From an uncultured Paracoccaceae bacterium (GTDB lineage Bacteria > Pseudomonadota > Alphaproteobacteria > Rhodobacterales > Rhodobacteraceae), in contig CANLSM010000010.1 in assembly GCA_947493745.1 (NCBI GenBank), positions 1-64,000 on the forward strand: a DNA stretch of 64,000 nt, read 5' to 3'. This document shows positions 25,288 through 33,416 of the stretch, in pieces. The position numbers were made by a program, and so were the translations under genes. Position 1 is the first letter of the stretch. The number at the start of each line of letters is the position of its first letter. The notes under the pieces are model-generated. The model ran no database searches and was not told the DNA's origin. It saw nothing but the letters and a program-made list of their open reading frames with translations.

Positions 25288-26148
25288 TCACCCGCTTTGC
25301 CTGCTGCGCTCATTTTCCTGAGGTCGAACCGCGTTGGTATCACTTGTGTCCAGCACAAGACGCTCAGCCCCATTCAGACACAGATACCTCTTACCGCGCA
25401 TTCGTCCAATCAAGGTTAACCCGATTTGTTTTGCAATCTCCACCCCCCAGCCGGTGAAACCTGAACGGGAGACGAGTGTCGGGATCCCCATCAGGCCGGT
25501 CTTGATCACCATCTCCGATGTCAGCCGCCCTGTCGTGTAAAGAAGTTTGTCTTCTGCGCTGATATCGTTGAGAAACATCCAACCCGATATCTTGTCGACC
25601 GCATTGTGACGGCCGACATCCTCCATATAGACCAGCGGTCGGTCATCCTTGCAGAGAACTGTTCCATGGATTGCGCCTGCGGTCAGATAGAGCGACGGCA
25701 TGGTGTTGATCTGGTGGGCAAGCGCATGAAGGTCACTGACGCGCACCCTGACACCCTGCAATTGCAGATCCTCCAGACCCTCCATCATATCGCCGAAGAC
25801 AGTGCCGACAGCGCAGCCTGAGGTACGTGTCTTCTTTTTCAGCTTGTCCTCATAGTTGGTCCGGCGCGCAGTGCGGACCACCACCGTCTCCAGATCCTCG
25901 TCGAAATCGACCGATTTGACGGTATCATCGTCATGCAGCATGCCCTGATTGCGCAGATATCCGACCGCCAGATACTCCGGATAGTCACCGATGGTCATGG
26001 CGGTCACGATTTCCTGGGAGTTGAGGAAAATCGTCAGCGGACGCTCCTCGACGACCTGGATATCGCGCACATTCCCCTCGTGATCTACGGCGCTGACGGA
26101 TCGCGTCAGGCGGGGATTCTCCGGATCTGGTACGAGCGGGCCTGTCAT
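25288..26148 (-). CDS. fdhD: Formate dehydrogenase accessory sulfurtransferase FdhD, variant cysteine motif
   Basis: 286 residues from the ATG at 26148 (AGGA 7 bases upstream); the frame continues to 26211 without a ribosome site. Family features: RSVSAVDHEG..EERPLTIFLN, TAGAIHGTVLC, YMEDVGRHNAVDKI, TTGRLTSEMVIK and LVSRSGFTGWG. FdhD moves sulfur from IscS to the molybdenum cofactor via a C-x-x-C loop. Here that loop reads TSGCAVGT: the first cysteine is kept and the second is glycine. It is divergent from azlC. Confidence 0.9.
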   Translation of the reverse strand: MTGPLVPDPENPRLTRSVSAVDHEGNVRDIQVVEERPLTIFLNSQEIVTAMTIGDYPEYLAVGYLRNQGMLHDDDTVKSVDFDEDLETVVVRTARRTNYEDKLKKKTRTSGCAVGTVFGDMMEGLEDLQLQGVRVRVSDLHALAHQINTMPSLYLTAGAIHGTVLCKDDRPLVYMEDVGRHNAVDKISGWMFLNDISAEDKLLYTTGRLTSEMVIKTGLMGIPTLVSRSGFTGWGVEIAKQIGLTLIGRMRGKRYLCLNGAERLVLDTSDTNAVRPQENERSRQSG

Positions 26149-26290
26149 CTGATGTCCTGTTGTGCTGTGTCCCATGACATCAGCAAGAGACATGAAACGC
26201 AATATCGGCATTTGGAATTGTGCCGAGAAACGAGATCAGCGTATAGTTGATTGCGACAGCGCACATTCGACCCCCTTCACGAGGACATCG

Positions 26291-26989
26291 GTGACATCAA
26301 AATCCGCCTTCTGGCAAGGCTTTCAAGCTGGCCTGCCCTTTGTCCTGATCGTCTGCCCGTTTGGACTTCTCTTCGGCGTCGTGGCGACCGAGGCGGGACT
26401 TGAGTTGCGCGAAACCATGGCGATGACCGCACTGGTGATTGCCGGCGCATCACAGTTCACGGCTCTTCAGTTGATGGCCGAGCAGGCCCCGACCTTCGTG
26501 GTGATCGGCGCCGCTCTGGCCGTGAACATGCGCATGGCGATGTATTCGGCTTCCATGGCACCCCATATCGGCGGCGCACCGGTCTGGCAGCGCGCAATTG
26601 CCGCCTATTTCCTTGTCGATCAGACTTATGCCGCCTCGATCCAGAAGTATCAGGACCACCCGGACATGACCCTGCGGATCAAGATGATCTACTTCTTCGG
26701 TGTGGTCACCCCGATCTGCCCGCTCTGGTATGTCTTCACCTATATCGGTGCGGTTTCGGGAAGCACGATCCCCGAGAGCTTCGCGCTCGATTTCGCGGTT
26801 CCCATCACCTTCATTGCTCTGGTCGCTCCGGCGCTGCGCAGCCTGCCGCATATTGCAGCGGCCTTTGTGTCGGTGGTCGTGGCACTGGCGCTGTCCTGGA
26901 TCCCGTTCTCGCTTGGCCTGATTGTCGCGGCGGCCCTGGCAATGGTTACGGGCGCCGAGGTCGAGAAATGGAAGGAGCGCCGTTCATGA
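26291..26989 (+). CDS. azlC: AzlC family branched-chain amino acid exporter, large subunit
   Basis: 232 residues from a GTG at 26291 with GAGGA 6 bases before it; the frame upstream to 26162 overlaps fdhD and lacks AzlC character. AzlC hallmarks: FWQGFQAGLPFVLIVCPFG, VIAGASQFTALQLM, NMRMAMYSASMAPH and the conserved YFLVDQTYA. Works with AzlD, whose gene overlaps by ATGA, to export branched-chain amino acids or analogues. Confidence 0.9.
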   Translation: MTSKSAFWQGFQAGLPFVLIVCPFGLLFGVVATEAGLELRETMAMTALVIAGASQFTALQLMAEQAPTFVVIGAALAVNMRMAMYSASMAPHIGGAPVWQRAIAAYFLVDQTYAASIQKYQDHPDMTLRIKMIYFFGVVTPICPLWYVFTYIGAVSGSTIPESFALDFAVPITFIALVAPALRSLPHIAAAFVSVVVALALSWIPFSLGLIVAAALAMVTGAEVEKWKERRS

Positions 26990-27318
26990 TCGACCTGGCA
27001 ACCCCGACCATCTGGTTCATCATCCTGCTGCTGGGCATCGGCACGTTCCTGATCCGGTTCTCGTTTATCGGCGTTCTCGGGAACCGTCGGCTGCCGGATT
27101 ACGTTATGCGTCTTCTGCGCTTCGTCCCGGTGGCCGTGATGCCGGGCCTGGTTGCACCACTCATCGTCTGGCCTCAGGCGACGGGTGGCGAACCCGACCT
27201 GCCCCGCCTGACTGCCGCAGTGGCAGCCTTGCTGATCGGCGCTGCGACCCGCAGCCTGCTGGGCGCCATCGTCGGTGGGATGAGTGTCCTCTACCTGATG
27301 CTGTACCTGACCTCCTGA
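26986..27318 (+). CDS. azlD: AzlD family transporter small subunit
   Basis: 110 residues from the ATG of the ATGA overlap with azlC; GGAG lies 8 bases upstream. Four hydrophobic helices; TFLIRFSFIGVLGNRRLPDYV and LRFVPVAVMPGLVAPLIVWP are AzlD-typical. Partner of AzlC in the inner membrane. Ends 4 bases before the convergent Lrp gene stop. Confidence 0.9.
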   Translation: MIDLATPTIWFIILLLGIGTFLIRFSFIGVLGNRRLPDYVMRLLRFVPVAVMPGLVAPLIVWPQATGGEPDLPRLTAAVAALLIGAATRSLLGAIVGGMSVLYLMLYLTS

Positions 27319-27322
27319 CGGG

Positions 27323-27781
27323 TCAGATCGGCAGCGCCGTTGTCTCGCAGACCGTGCGCAGCGCAAAGGAAGAATGCATCTGTGCGACGCCGGGCAGACG
27401 GGCCAGATAGCGCCTGTGGATACGCGCGAAATCTTCTGTGTCCTGAGCCACGACCTTCAGCAGATAATCTGCGGTTCCGGCCATCAGGTGACACTCCAGC
27501 ACATCAGGGATACGGGCGACGGCCCGCTCGAACCCGTCGAGGATTTCATCGGCCTGCCCGGTCAGCGTGATCTCCACAAAGACGGTGGCGCGACGATCCA
27601 CCGCCCTTGGATCAAGCAAGGCAACGTAACCACGGATCACACCCGCCTGTTCGAGCCTTTGAACCCGCCTGTGGCAGGCCGAGGCCGAGAGATGCACCTT
27701 CTCGGCCAGATCCGCATTCGAGATCCGTCCCTCGATCTGGAGTGTCTCCAGGATTTTCCGATCCATTGCGTCCATTTCCAT
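27323..27781 (-). CDS. Lrp/AsnC family regulator, probable alanine dehydrogenase activator
   Basis: About 152 residues from the ATG at 27781; a GTG one codon earlier (27784) sits better relative to AAGGA and is equally possible. N-terminal HTH MDRKILETLQIEGRISNADL and SACHRRVQRLEQAGVIRGY, then the RAM ligand-binding domain with ATVFVEITLTG and ECHLMAGTADYLLKV. Divergent from ald, the arrangement of AldR-type regulators that switch on alanine dehydrogenase when alanine is present. A palindrome at 27844-27864 is its likely operator. Confidence 0.88.
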   Translation of the reverse strand: MEMDAMDRKILETLQIEGRISNADLAEKVHLSASACHRRVQRLEQAGVIRGYVALLDPRAVDRRATVFVEITLTGQADEILDGFERAVARIPDVLECHLMAGTADYLLKVVAQDTEDFARIHRRYLARLPGVAQMHSSFALRTVCETTALPI

Positions 27782-27843
27782 CACGCGCTGTTTCCTTGCG
27801 TCATCCGTACTATATACGCGTGATAATTCGATGTTTGCGCTAA

Positions 27844-27864
27844 CTTGCAACAAATATTTGCAAG
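27844..27864. promoter_or_regulatory. Inverted repeat operator between the Lrp gene and ald
   Basis: CTTGCAA-N7-TTGCAAG, perfect 7-base arms around an AT-rich centre, 55 bases before the ald ATG and about 65 before the Lrp start. Position and AT-rich core fit an Lrp/AldR binding site controlling both divergent genes. Confidence 0.6.
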
Positions 27865-27918
27865 AACTCTTCCGGCCGATGGCATAATACTGCGCCAACC
27901 ATCAGGGAGGGAACCGCC

Positions 27919-29037
27919 ATGAGAATCGGATGTCCGAAAGAGATCAAAAATCAGGAATATCGTGTCGGCATCACGCCCGCCGCCGCGCAGGAGGCGATTG
28001 CCGCCGGTCATCAGGTGATGATCGAAACCGGTGCCGGTGCCGGTGCCGGGTTTTCCGATGAGGACTATCAGGCCATAGGAGCCGAGATCGTCGGCAATGC
28101 CTCCGACATCTTCGCGCAGGCTGAAATGGTCGTGAAGGTGAAGGAGCCCCAAGCCGTGGAGCGCAAGCAATTGCGCGAAGGGCAGATCCTGTTCACCTAT
28201 CTCCATCTCGCCCCCGATCCGGCCCAGACCCGCGACCTTCTCGAAAGCGGCGTGACCGCAATCGCCTATGAGACGGTGACCGATCGCGCGGGTGGCCTGC
28301 CTTTGCTTGCCCCCATGTCGGAGGTGGCGGGCAAGCTCGCCCCGCAGGTCGGCGCCTGGACCCTGCAGAAAGCCAATGGCGGACGCGGGGTGCTGATGGG
28401 AGGCGTTCCCGGCGTCGGTGCGGCGCAAGTCATGGTGATCGGCGGGGGCGTTGTCGGCACCCACGCCGCCCGTGTCGCCGCTGGTATGGGCGCAGACGTG
28501 ACCGTGCTCGATATGTCGCTGCCGCGGATGCGCTATCTGGATGATACATTCGGGCATGTCTTCCGGACCCGCTATGCCTCCAAGGGCAATATCGCCGAGA
28601 TGGCGGAGATGGCCGACATGGTGATCGGAGCCGTGCTCATCCCCGGAGCCGAAGCCCCCAAGCTGATCCGCCGTGACCAATTGTCTGGAATGAAACCGGG
28701 CGCGGCTCTGGTCGATGTCGCGATTGATCAGGGCGGCTGCTTCGAGACCTCGAAGGCCACGACCCATGACGATCCGATCTACGAGGTGGATGGCATTCAG
28801 CATTATTGCGTTGCCAACATGCCCGGAGCCGTCGCCCGCACATCAACCATAGCCCTTGGAAACGCCACGATGCCCTTCATGCTGGCGCTTGCAAACAAGG
28901 GCTGGCGGCAGGCCTGCGAAGATGACGAGCATCTTCTGAACGGCCTGAACACCCATGCGGGCCACTTGACCTATGCCGCCGTCGGCCGCGCGCTTGAAAT
29001 TGATGTCCTCTCGCCGCGTCTCGCCCTGAAAAGCTGA
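27919..29037 (+). CDS. ald: Alanine dehydrogenase
   Basis: 372 residues, the usual length. MRIGCPKEIKNQEYRVGITP at the N-terminus, catalytic K75 in VVKVKEPQ and H96 in FTYLHLAPD, and the NAD-binding Rossmann motif MVIGGGVVGTHAARVAAGMGA near 172. Interconverts L-alanine and pyruvate with NAD(H), feeding alanine carbon and nitrogen into central metabolism. GGGAGGG ribosome site. Ends before a strong inverted repeat. Confidence 0.96.
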   Translation: MRIGCPKEIKNQEYRVGITPAAAQEAIAAGHQVMIETGAGAGAGFSDEDYQAIGAEIVGNASDIFAQAEMVVKVKEPQAVERKQLREGQILFTYLHLAPDPAQTRDLLESGVTAIAYETVTDRAGGLPLLAPMSEVAGKLAPQVGAWTLQKANGGRGVLMGGVPGVGAAQVMVIGGGVVGTHAARVAAGMGADVTVLDMSLPRMRYLDDTFGHVFRTRYASKGNIAEMAEMADMVIGAVLIPGAEAPKLIRRDQLSGMKPGAALVDVAIDQGGCFETSKATTHDDPIYEVDGIQHYCVANMPGAVARTSTIALGNATMPFMLALANKGWRQACEDDEHLLNGLNTHAGHLTYAAVGRALEIDVLSPRLALKS

Positions 29038-29047
29038 TCCCGGGATT

Positions 29048-29086
29048 GCCGCCGGACGTCGCTCTGACCACGCGACGTCCGGCGGC
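29048..29086 (+). terminator. Perfect 14-base inverted repeat after ald
   Basis: Left arm GCCGCCGGACGTCG at 29048-29061, loop of 11 bases, exact reverse complement at 29073-29086. It begins 11 bases after the ald stop. There is no T-run, so it is a stable 3'-end hairpin that may stabilise the transcript or act with Rho. Confidence 0.65.
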
Positions 29087-29530
29087 TCAAGGGACATGCC
29101 TGAAATGAAACCCTGGCCGTAGTTCTGGTTCTGGGCCGTGGAGCATAGGGGCAAGACAAGAGCACGGCGGTTATCCGGCGTGATCGAGCAATCGCTGTTG
29201 CGTCGGGATTCTGTCAAGCATTTGGGCAATGCCCGTGCTTCCGGGAAAGGACGGTATGCAGGCCAAGGTCCAACGGCTGCAGGCGGAGTTCTGACCCCTT
29301 TGAGCATGGCTTTACCGTGCGGCTCCAGTCATTCCTATCGCCCGCAGTATTTGATGACTCGAACCTTGCGATATCCGCGCATCGGGCAAGGTATTCTTTA
29401 TCATCTGGTAAAGTTGCCGGATCTCCGGTCACCTGCGGATGAAACCCGAGCCACGTTCGATAATGGAGGTGGCTCGCATCAAGCGTAGGTCGCGCATTCA
29501 ACCGGATCGGAGAACCACAGCAACCATTCT
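29087..29530. other. 444-base gene-free stretch between ald and the RpiR gene
   Basis: Short open frames exist on both strands (for example 29138-29488 plus and 29214-29546 minus) but none has a ribosome site, a domain I recognise, or codon use like the neighbours. It is less GC-rich than the coding surroundings in places (around 29370-29400). I see no tRNA, no terminal repeats and no transposase motif. It may be an eroded gene or an insertion remnant. Confidence 0.4.
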
Positions 29531-29566
29531 GCAAGACATCTTGCAATCAAAAATCAAATATGCAAG
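29531..29566. promoter_or_regulatory. Cluster of GCAAG/CTTGC half-sites upstream of the RpiR gene
   Basis: GCAAGA-CA-TCTTGC at 29531-29544 is a perfect palindrome, and a further TGCAAG lies at 29561-29566 after an A/T-rich stretch. The cluster ends 28 bases before the RpiR ATG, fitting autoregulation. The half-site CTTGCAA is the same as in the ald operator at 27844. Confidence 0.5.
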
Positions 29567-29594
29567 TAATCATGCGACCCACCAAGGACCCAGC

Positions 29595-30431
29595 ATGTCT
29601 CTCATCGACCAGATCTCGGATCAGGCCCCCGCGCTGACACCAAGCGAGAAGCGGCTTGTGGAGAATGTGATCGAACGCCCCACCGCCGCGGCGCTCGGCA
29701 CTGCGGGCGAACTGGCCCGCGCCGCAGGCGTGCACGAGGCGACGGCCTCACGTCTGGCGAAAAAGCTGGGCTTTGACAGCTACGCCGCCTTCCGCGACGC
29801 ATTGCGCGACGAATTCATCGCGACCCGCGAGACCGCCACGCGGTTCGAGAAGACCATTGCGGAGAGCTCGTCCGACACGATCCTGGGCAAGCTGGCACGG
29901 GACGAAGCACAGGCGCTTGGCCGGATCGAGGAATTCATCAACCCCGACCAGATCGCGGAGATCGCCGTGATGCTGATGAATGCGAACCGCATCTATGTCT
30001 ACGGCTATGGCAACGCCGAGGTTCTGGCGCTGATGATGGTCAAGCGCTTCCGCCGCTTCGGCAAGGCGGTTCATCAACTCGACACCGATCCGCGTGGACT
30101 GGCCGAGCAGATGCTGGGACTGGGCACAGGCGATGTCGTGCTGAGTTTTGCCTTCCGCCGTGCGCCGCGCGGCTATGCGGCGCTGATCGAGACCGCCAGG
30201 GAGGCAGGGGCCACGACAATCATGATTTCGGGCAAGTCGGGCGCATTGCTGGCCCCCGGGCCCGACCACATTCTTGCCGCTCCAAGATCCGGTGATCCGG
30301 ACGCTTTCCAGACCCTGACCGTTCCGATGACGGTCTGCAACGCCATCATCATCGCCGCAGGTCTGACAGCGAAGGAAAAGTCGCTGAAGATGCTCGACCG
30401 GCTGGGACAGCTGATCGAACGGTTTGAATAA
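29595..30431 (+). CDS. MurR/RpiR family transcriptional regulator with SIS domain
   Basis: 278 residues from the ATG at 29595, with AAGGA 7 bases upstream. N-terminal HTH_6 domain (about 1-78) with LTPSEKRLVENVIERP and VHEATASRLAKKLGFDSYAAFR, then a SIS sugar-isomerase domain (about 120-255) with NRIYVYGYGNAEVLALMMV and TIMISGKSGA. SIS domains of this family bind phosphosugars. It lies just upstream of the ABC transporter genes on the same strand and is probably their regulator. Confidence 0.9.
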   Translation: MSLIDQISDQAPALTPSEKRLVENVIERPTAAALGTAGELARAAGVHEATASRLAKKLGFDSYAAFRDALRDEFIATRETATRFEKTIAESSSDTILGKLARDEAQALGRIEEFINPDQIAEIAVMLMNANRIYVYGYGNAEVLALMMVKRFRRFGKAVHQLDTDPRGLAEQMLGLGTGDVVLSFAFRRAPRGYAALIETAREAGATTIMISGKSGALLAPGPDHILAAPRSGDPDAFQTLTVPMTVCNAIIIAAGLTAKEKSLKMLDRLGQLIERFE

Positions 30432-30454
30432 AGAGGAATCCAAGGGAGGATCAC

Positions 30455-31576
30455 ATGACGTTTCTGACAGCAACGCGCCTCGGCGCGATCAGTATCCTGT
30501 TGTCTTCGGCAGCCCTTGCCGATGGGCATCTGGACGGAATGGGGCCTGAGGACCTGTTGCCTCTGGCGCAGAAAGAGGGCGCGGTGACCGTCTACTCCTT
30601 CACGAGCCGGATCGGAAAGGTGGAGAAAGCATTCGAGGAAGCCTATCCGGGCATCGACCTGCAGGGCTTTGACATCTCGTCCACCGAGCAGATCGCACGG
30701 CTTCAGGCCGAGGCACAGGCCGGGGTAACCAATGCGGACGTCATCTATATCTCCGATACGCCGGTGGTGCTGACCGAGCTTCTGGAGAAAGGGATCATCG
30801 CACCTTTCGTGCCGCCGCGCGTAGCGGACCGCGTCCCCGCAGAATACCAGAGTCCGCTTCTGGCACAGCGCCTGTCGACCAAGGTCTTGATGTATAACGA
30901 GGAGGCGCATCCGGATGGCGCGCCTGTCGCCAACCTCTGGCAACTGACAACCGACGACTGGCGCGGTCGCGTGGTGATGGTTGATCCGCTGCAAAGGGGA
31001 GACTACCTTGACCTGATGACCGAAATCGTTCTGCGCTCGGACGAGATGGCCGCGGCCTACGAGACGCAGTTCGGCGAGGCGATTGATCTCGACGGCGCGG
31101 CCAATGCAGGCGAGAAATTCATCGCGGATCTGTTCGCAAATGATGTGATCCTCGTCGGCTCCACCGATGACGTGAACGTTGCCGTGGGCGCCAAGGGGCA
31201 GGAGAACCCGCCTGTCGGCTTCACAAGCTATTCCGACCGCCGCGACAACGAGGAGGAAGGTTGGGCCCTTCAGGTCGCCAATGCGGTCGAGCCTGCACCG
31301 GGCATCATCTTCCCTGCCGTGCTGGCGCTGGCCGCAGACCCCAACAACCCTGCGGCCGCCCGTCTGGTGATCGATTTCCTGATGGGTGATGAAAGCGAGA
31401 CAGGCGGGCCGGGCCTCGCGCCGTTCTACGTGGCGGGTGACTATGTGACCCGCACCGATATCCCGCCGCACCCGGACGCGGTGCCGCTCAGCGACTTCAC
31501 CGCCTGGCGGATTGCGCCGGCTGAGACCGCCACAATCCGCGCGGAGATCGGCGATCTGATCCTGACCCTGCAGTAA
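30455..31576 (+). CDS. ABC transporter substrate-binding protein, Fe(3+)/AfuA-like family
   Basis: 373 residues with a signal peptide at 1-22 (ending AALA before DGHLDG). Class II extracellular binding protein: GAVTVYSFTSRIGKVEKAFEEAYPGI, TNADVIYISD, MYNEEAHPDGAP, DWRGRVVMVDP, ADPNNPAAARLVIDFLMG. Proteins of this family are annotated as iron binders, but AfuA members bind hexose phosphates. I do not see the paired adjacent tyrosines typical of ferric-binding FbpA near the C-terminus. A hairpin separates it from the permease gene, a common way to give the binding protein more message. Confidence 0.85.
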   Translation: MTFLTATRLGAISILLSSAALADGHLDGMGPEDLLPLAQKEGAVTVYSFTSRIGKVEKAFEEAYPGIDLQGFDISSTEQIARLQAEAQAGVTNADVIYISDTPVVLTELLEKGIIAPFVPPRVADRVPAEYQSPLLAQRLSTKVLMYNEEAHPDGAPVANLWQLTTDDWRGRVVMVDPLQRGDYLDLMTEIVLRSDEMAAAYETQFGEAIDLDGAANAGEKFIADLFANDVILVGSTDDVNVAVGAKGQENPPVGFTSYSDRRDNEEEGWALQVANAVEPAPGIIFPAVLALAADPNNPAAARLVIDFLMGDESETGGPGLAPFYVAGDYVTRTDIPPHPDAVPLSDFTAWRIAPAETATIRAEIGDLILTLQ

Positions 31577-31579
31577 CCG

Positions 31580-31613
31580 GTTACGGCCCCCGGTCGGGGG
31601 TGGGCGTGGTAAC
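31580..31613 (+). other. Stem-loop between binding-protein and permease genes
   Basis: Outer arms GTTAC and GTAAC enclose an inner CCCCC-GGTC-GGGGG hairpin, starting 3 bases after the binding-protein stop. No T-run. It fits an RNA-stabilising element that leaves more binding-protein mRNA than permease mRNA. Confidence 0.55.
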
Positions 31614-31661
31614 GCGCCTGCCCTCGCACTATCCTCCCCCACAAAACCAAGGATGACTTCA

Positions 31662-33407
31662 ATGGCGGATACGGCCATGAGCGGGCAAGGACGGCGTGTA
31701 TTCTTCCGACAGGGCACCGTGCTCAAGACCGTGGTGCTGGCACTGCTGATCGCGATGATCGTGCTGCCGCTTCTGCGAACGGTGCTGTTCACATTGCAAC
31801 CAGATACGATCCGGGCGTGGTCGGACGTCTTGACCGGGCGGCTTTCCACGAACCTTTTCTACAAGCCCTTGGGAAACACCCTGCTGATCGGAGTTGTGGT
31901 GTCCACGGGATGCGTCCTGCTCGGCGGGTTTCTTGCCTGGCTGGTGGTGATGACGAACGTGCCGTTCCGCAAGACCATCGGTGTTATGGCCACCCTGCCC
32001 TTCATGATCCCGTCCTTTGCCGCAGCGCTCGCCTGGGGCTCGCTCTTTCGCAACGACCGGGTGGGCGGTCAGGTCGGCTGGCTGCAGGGCATGGGGCTGG
32101 ACATTCCCGACTGGCTCGCCTGGGGGATTGTGCCCACCCTGATCGTGCTGACGCTGCATTATTTCAGCCTTGCCTTTACGATCATCGCCGCGGCACTGGC
32201 CACGGTGAATTCCGATCTGGTCGAGGCCGCACAGATCGCCGGTGCCAGAGGACGGCGCATCCTGATGGGGATCGTTTTGCCGGTGACCACGCCCGCACTG
32301 GTCGCGGCGGGTTCTCTCTGTTTTGCAGGTGCGGTGTCGAACTTCGCCACACCTGCGCTTCTGGGCCTGCCGGTGCGGATGCAGACGCTTTCGACCCGCC
32401 TCTTCGGAATGATCGAAGTGGGACAGGTTGGCCGCGGCTATGTGATTGGCATCATGCTGGTCCTGATATCGGGTGCATTCCTTTGGGCGGGCAACCGGGT
32501 CGTCTCCGGACGCCGGTCCTATACGACGATCACGGGAAAGGGCGGACGGGCGAAACGCTTCGACCTGCGCCGCGCGCGCTGGCCGCTCTTCGGTGTGGCA
32601 ATGATCATTCTGCTCAGCTCGACCGTGGTGCCGGTGATCGTGTTGACCGCATCAAGCCTCGCACCCTCATCAGCCAATCTCTTCTCTGACTGGACCCTGC
32701 ATTACTGGATGGGGCGGAGCGACCCCTCCTTCGCCCAAGGCATTCCCGGCATCGCCCATAACGAGGATATCGTCCGGGCACTGACGATCACGCTCGGCCT
32801 CGGACTGGCCGTGTCATTTTCCGGCATGTTCATAGGGCTTCTCGCCTCCTACACCACGGCGCGGTTCCGGGAGGGTTGGATGTCCGCCGCGATCACGCAG
32901 ATCAGCTTCCTGCCGCTTCTCGTACCGGGCATCGCGTTCGGGGCCGCCTATATCGCCTATCTGGGTGCGCCGATAGGGCCGTTCCCGGCACTCTACGGGA
33001 CTTTCGCGCTGCTGGTCATCGCAGCAACCGCCTATCTGCTGCCATTCTCGGTTCAGACCGGACGTGCCGTGATCCAGCAGGTTGGCGGAGAACTGGAGGA
33101 AAGCGCGCGCATCACCGGCGCGAGCTTCGCCCACAGGCTCGCCGCAATCACCGTTCCACTTGCGATCCGGGGCCTGGCGGCGGGCGGTATCCTGATCTTC
33201 GTAAAGATCATTCGCGATCTGTCGCTGGTGGTTTTGCTTTTCACACCCACCATGCCGGTTCTGTCGGTCGTCGCCTACCGCTACGCCTCCGAAGGCTTCG
33301 GGCAATTCGCCAACGCAATCACCGTGGTGATCCTGTTCATCTCCATCGCGGCCACGCTGATCGCCAGTCGGCTGCAAACCAAATCCCAGCCCTGGCTACA
33401 GAACTGA
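31662..33407 (+). CDS. Fused ABC transporter permease, FbpB-type
   Basis: 581 residues from the ATG at 31662, placed 8 bases after AAGGA (the ATG at 31653 is too close to it). Two binding-protein-dependent permease domains in tandem, each with an EAA loop: EAAQIAGARGRRILMGIVLP in the first half and EESARITGASFAHRLAAITVP in the second. About 12 membrane helices. This fused layout is standard for the Fe(3+)/hexose-phosphate family. Confidence 0.9.
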   Translation: MADTAMSGQGRRVFFRQGTVLKTVVLALLIAMIVLPLLRTVLFTLQPDTIRAWSDVLTGRLSTNLFYKPLGNTLLIGVVVSTGCVLLGGFLAWLVVMTNVPFRKTIGVMATLPFMIPSFAAALAWGSLFRNDRVGGQVGWLQGMGLDIPDWLAWGIVPTLIVLTLHYFSLAFTIIAAALATVNSDLVEAAQIAGARGRRILMGIVLPVTTPALVAAGSLCFAGAVSNFATPALLGLPVRMQTLSTRLFGMIEVGQVGRGYVIGIMLVLISGAFLWAGNRVVSGRRSYTTITGKGGRAKRFDLRRARWPLFGVAMIILLSSTVVPVIVLTASSLAPSSANLFSDWTLHYWMGRSDPSFAQGIPGIAHNEDIVRALTITLGLGLAVSFSGMFIGLLASYTTARFREGWMSAAITQISFLPLLVPGIAFGAAYIAYLGAPIGPFPALYGTFALLVIAATAYLLPFSVQTGRAVIQQVGGELEESARITGASFAHRLAAITVPLAIRGLAAGGILIFVKIIRDLSLVVLLFTPTMPVLSVVAYRYASEGFGQFANAITVVILFISIAATLIASRLQTKSQPWLQN

Positions 33408-33416
33408 GGGGATCTC

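Noticed and set aside
29138-29488. 116-residue frame between ald and the RpiR gene
   Set aside because: No ribosome site, no domain and irregular composition; overlapping minus-strand frames are equally open.
30173-31849. 558-residue minus-strand frame opposite the RpiR and binding-protein genes
   Set aside because: It is a shadow of two well-supported plus-strand genes; the composition is His/Arg/Gly-rich with no recognisable motif.
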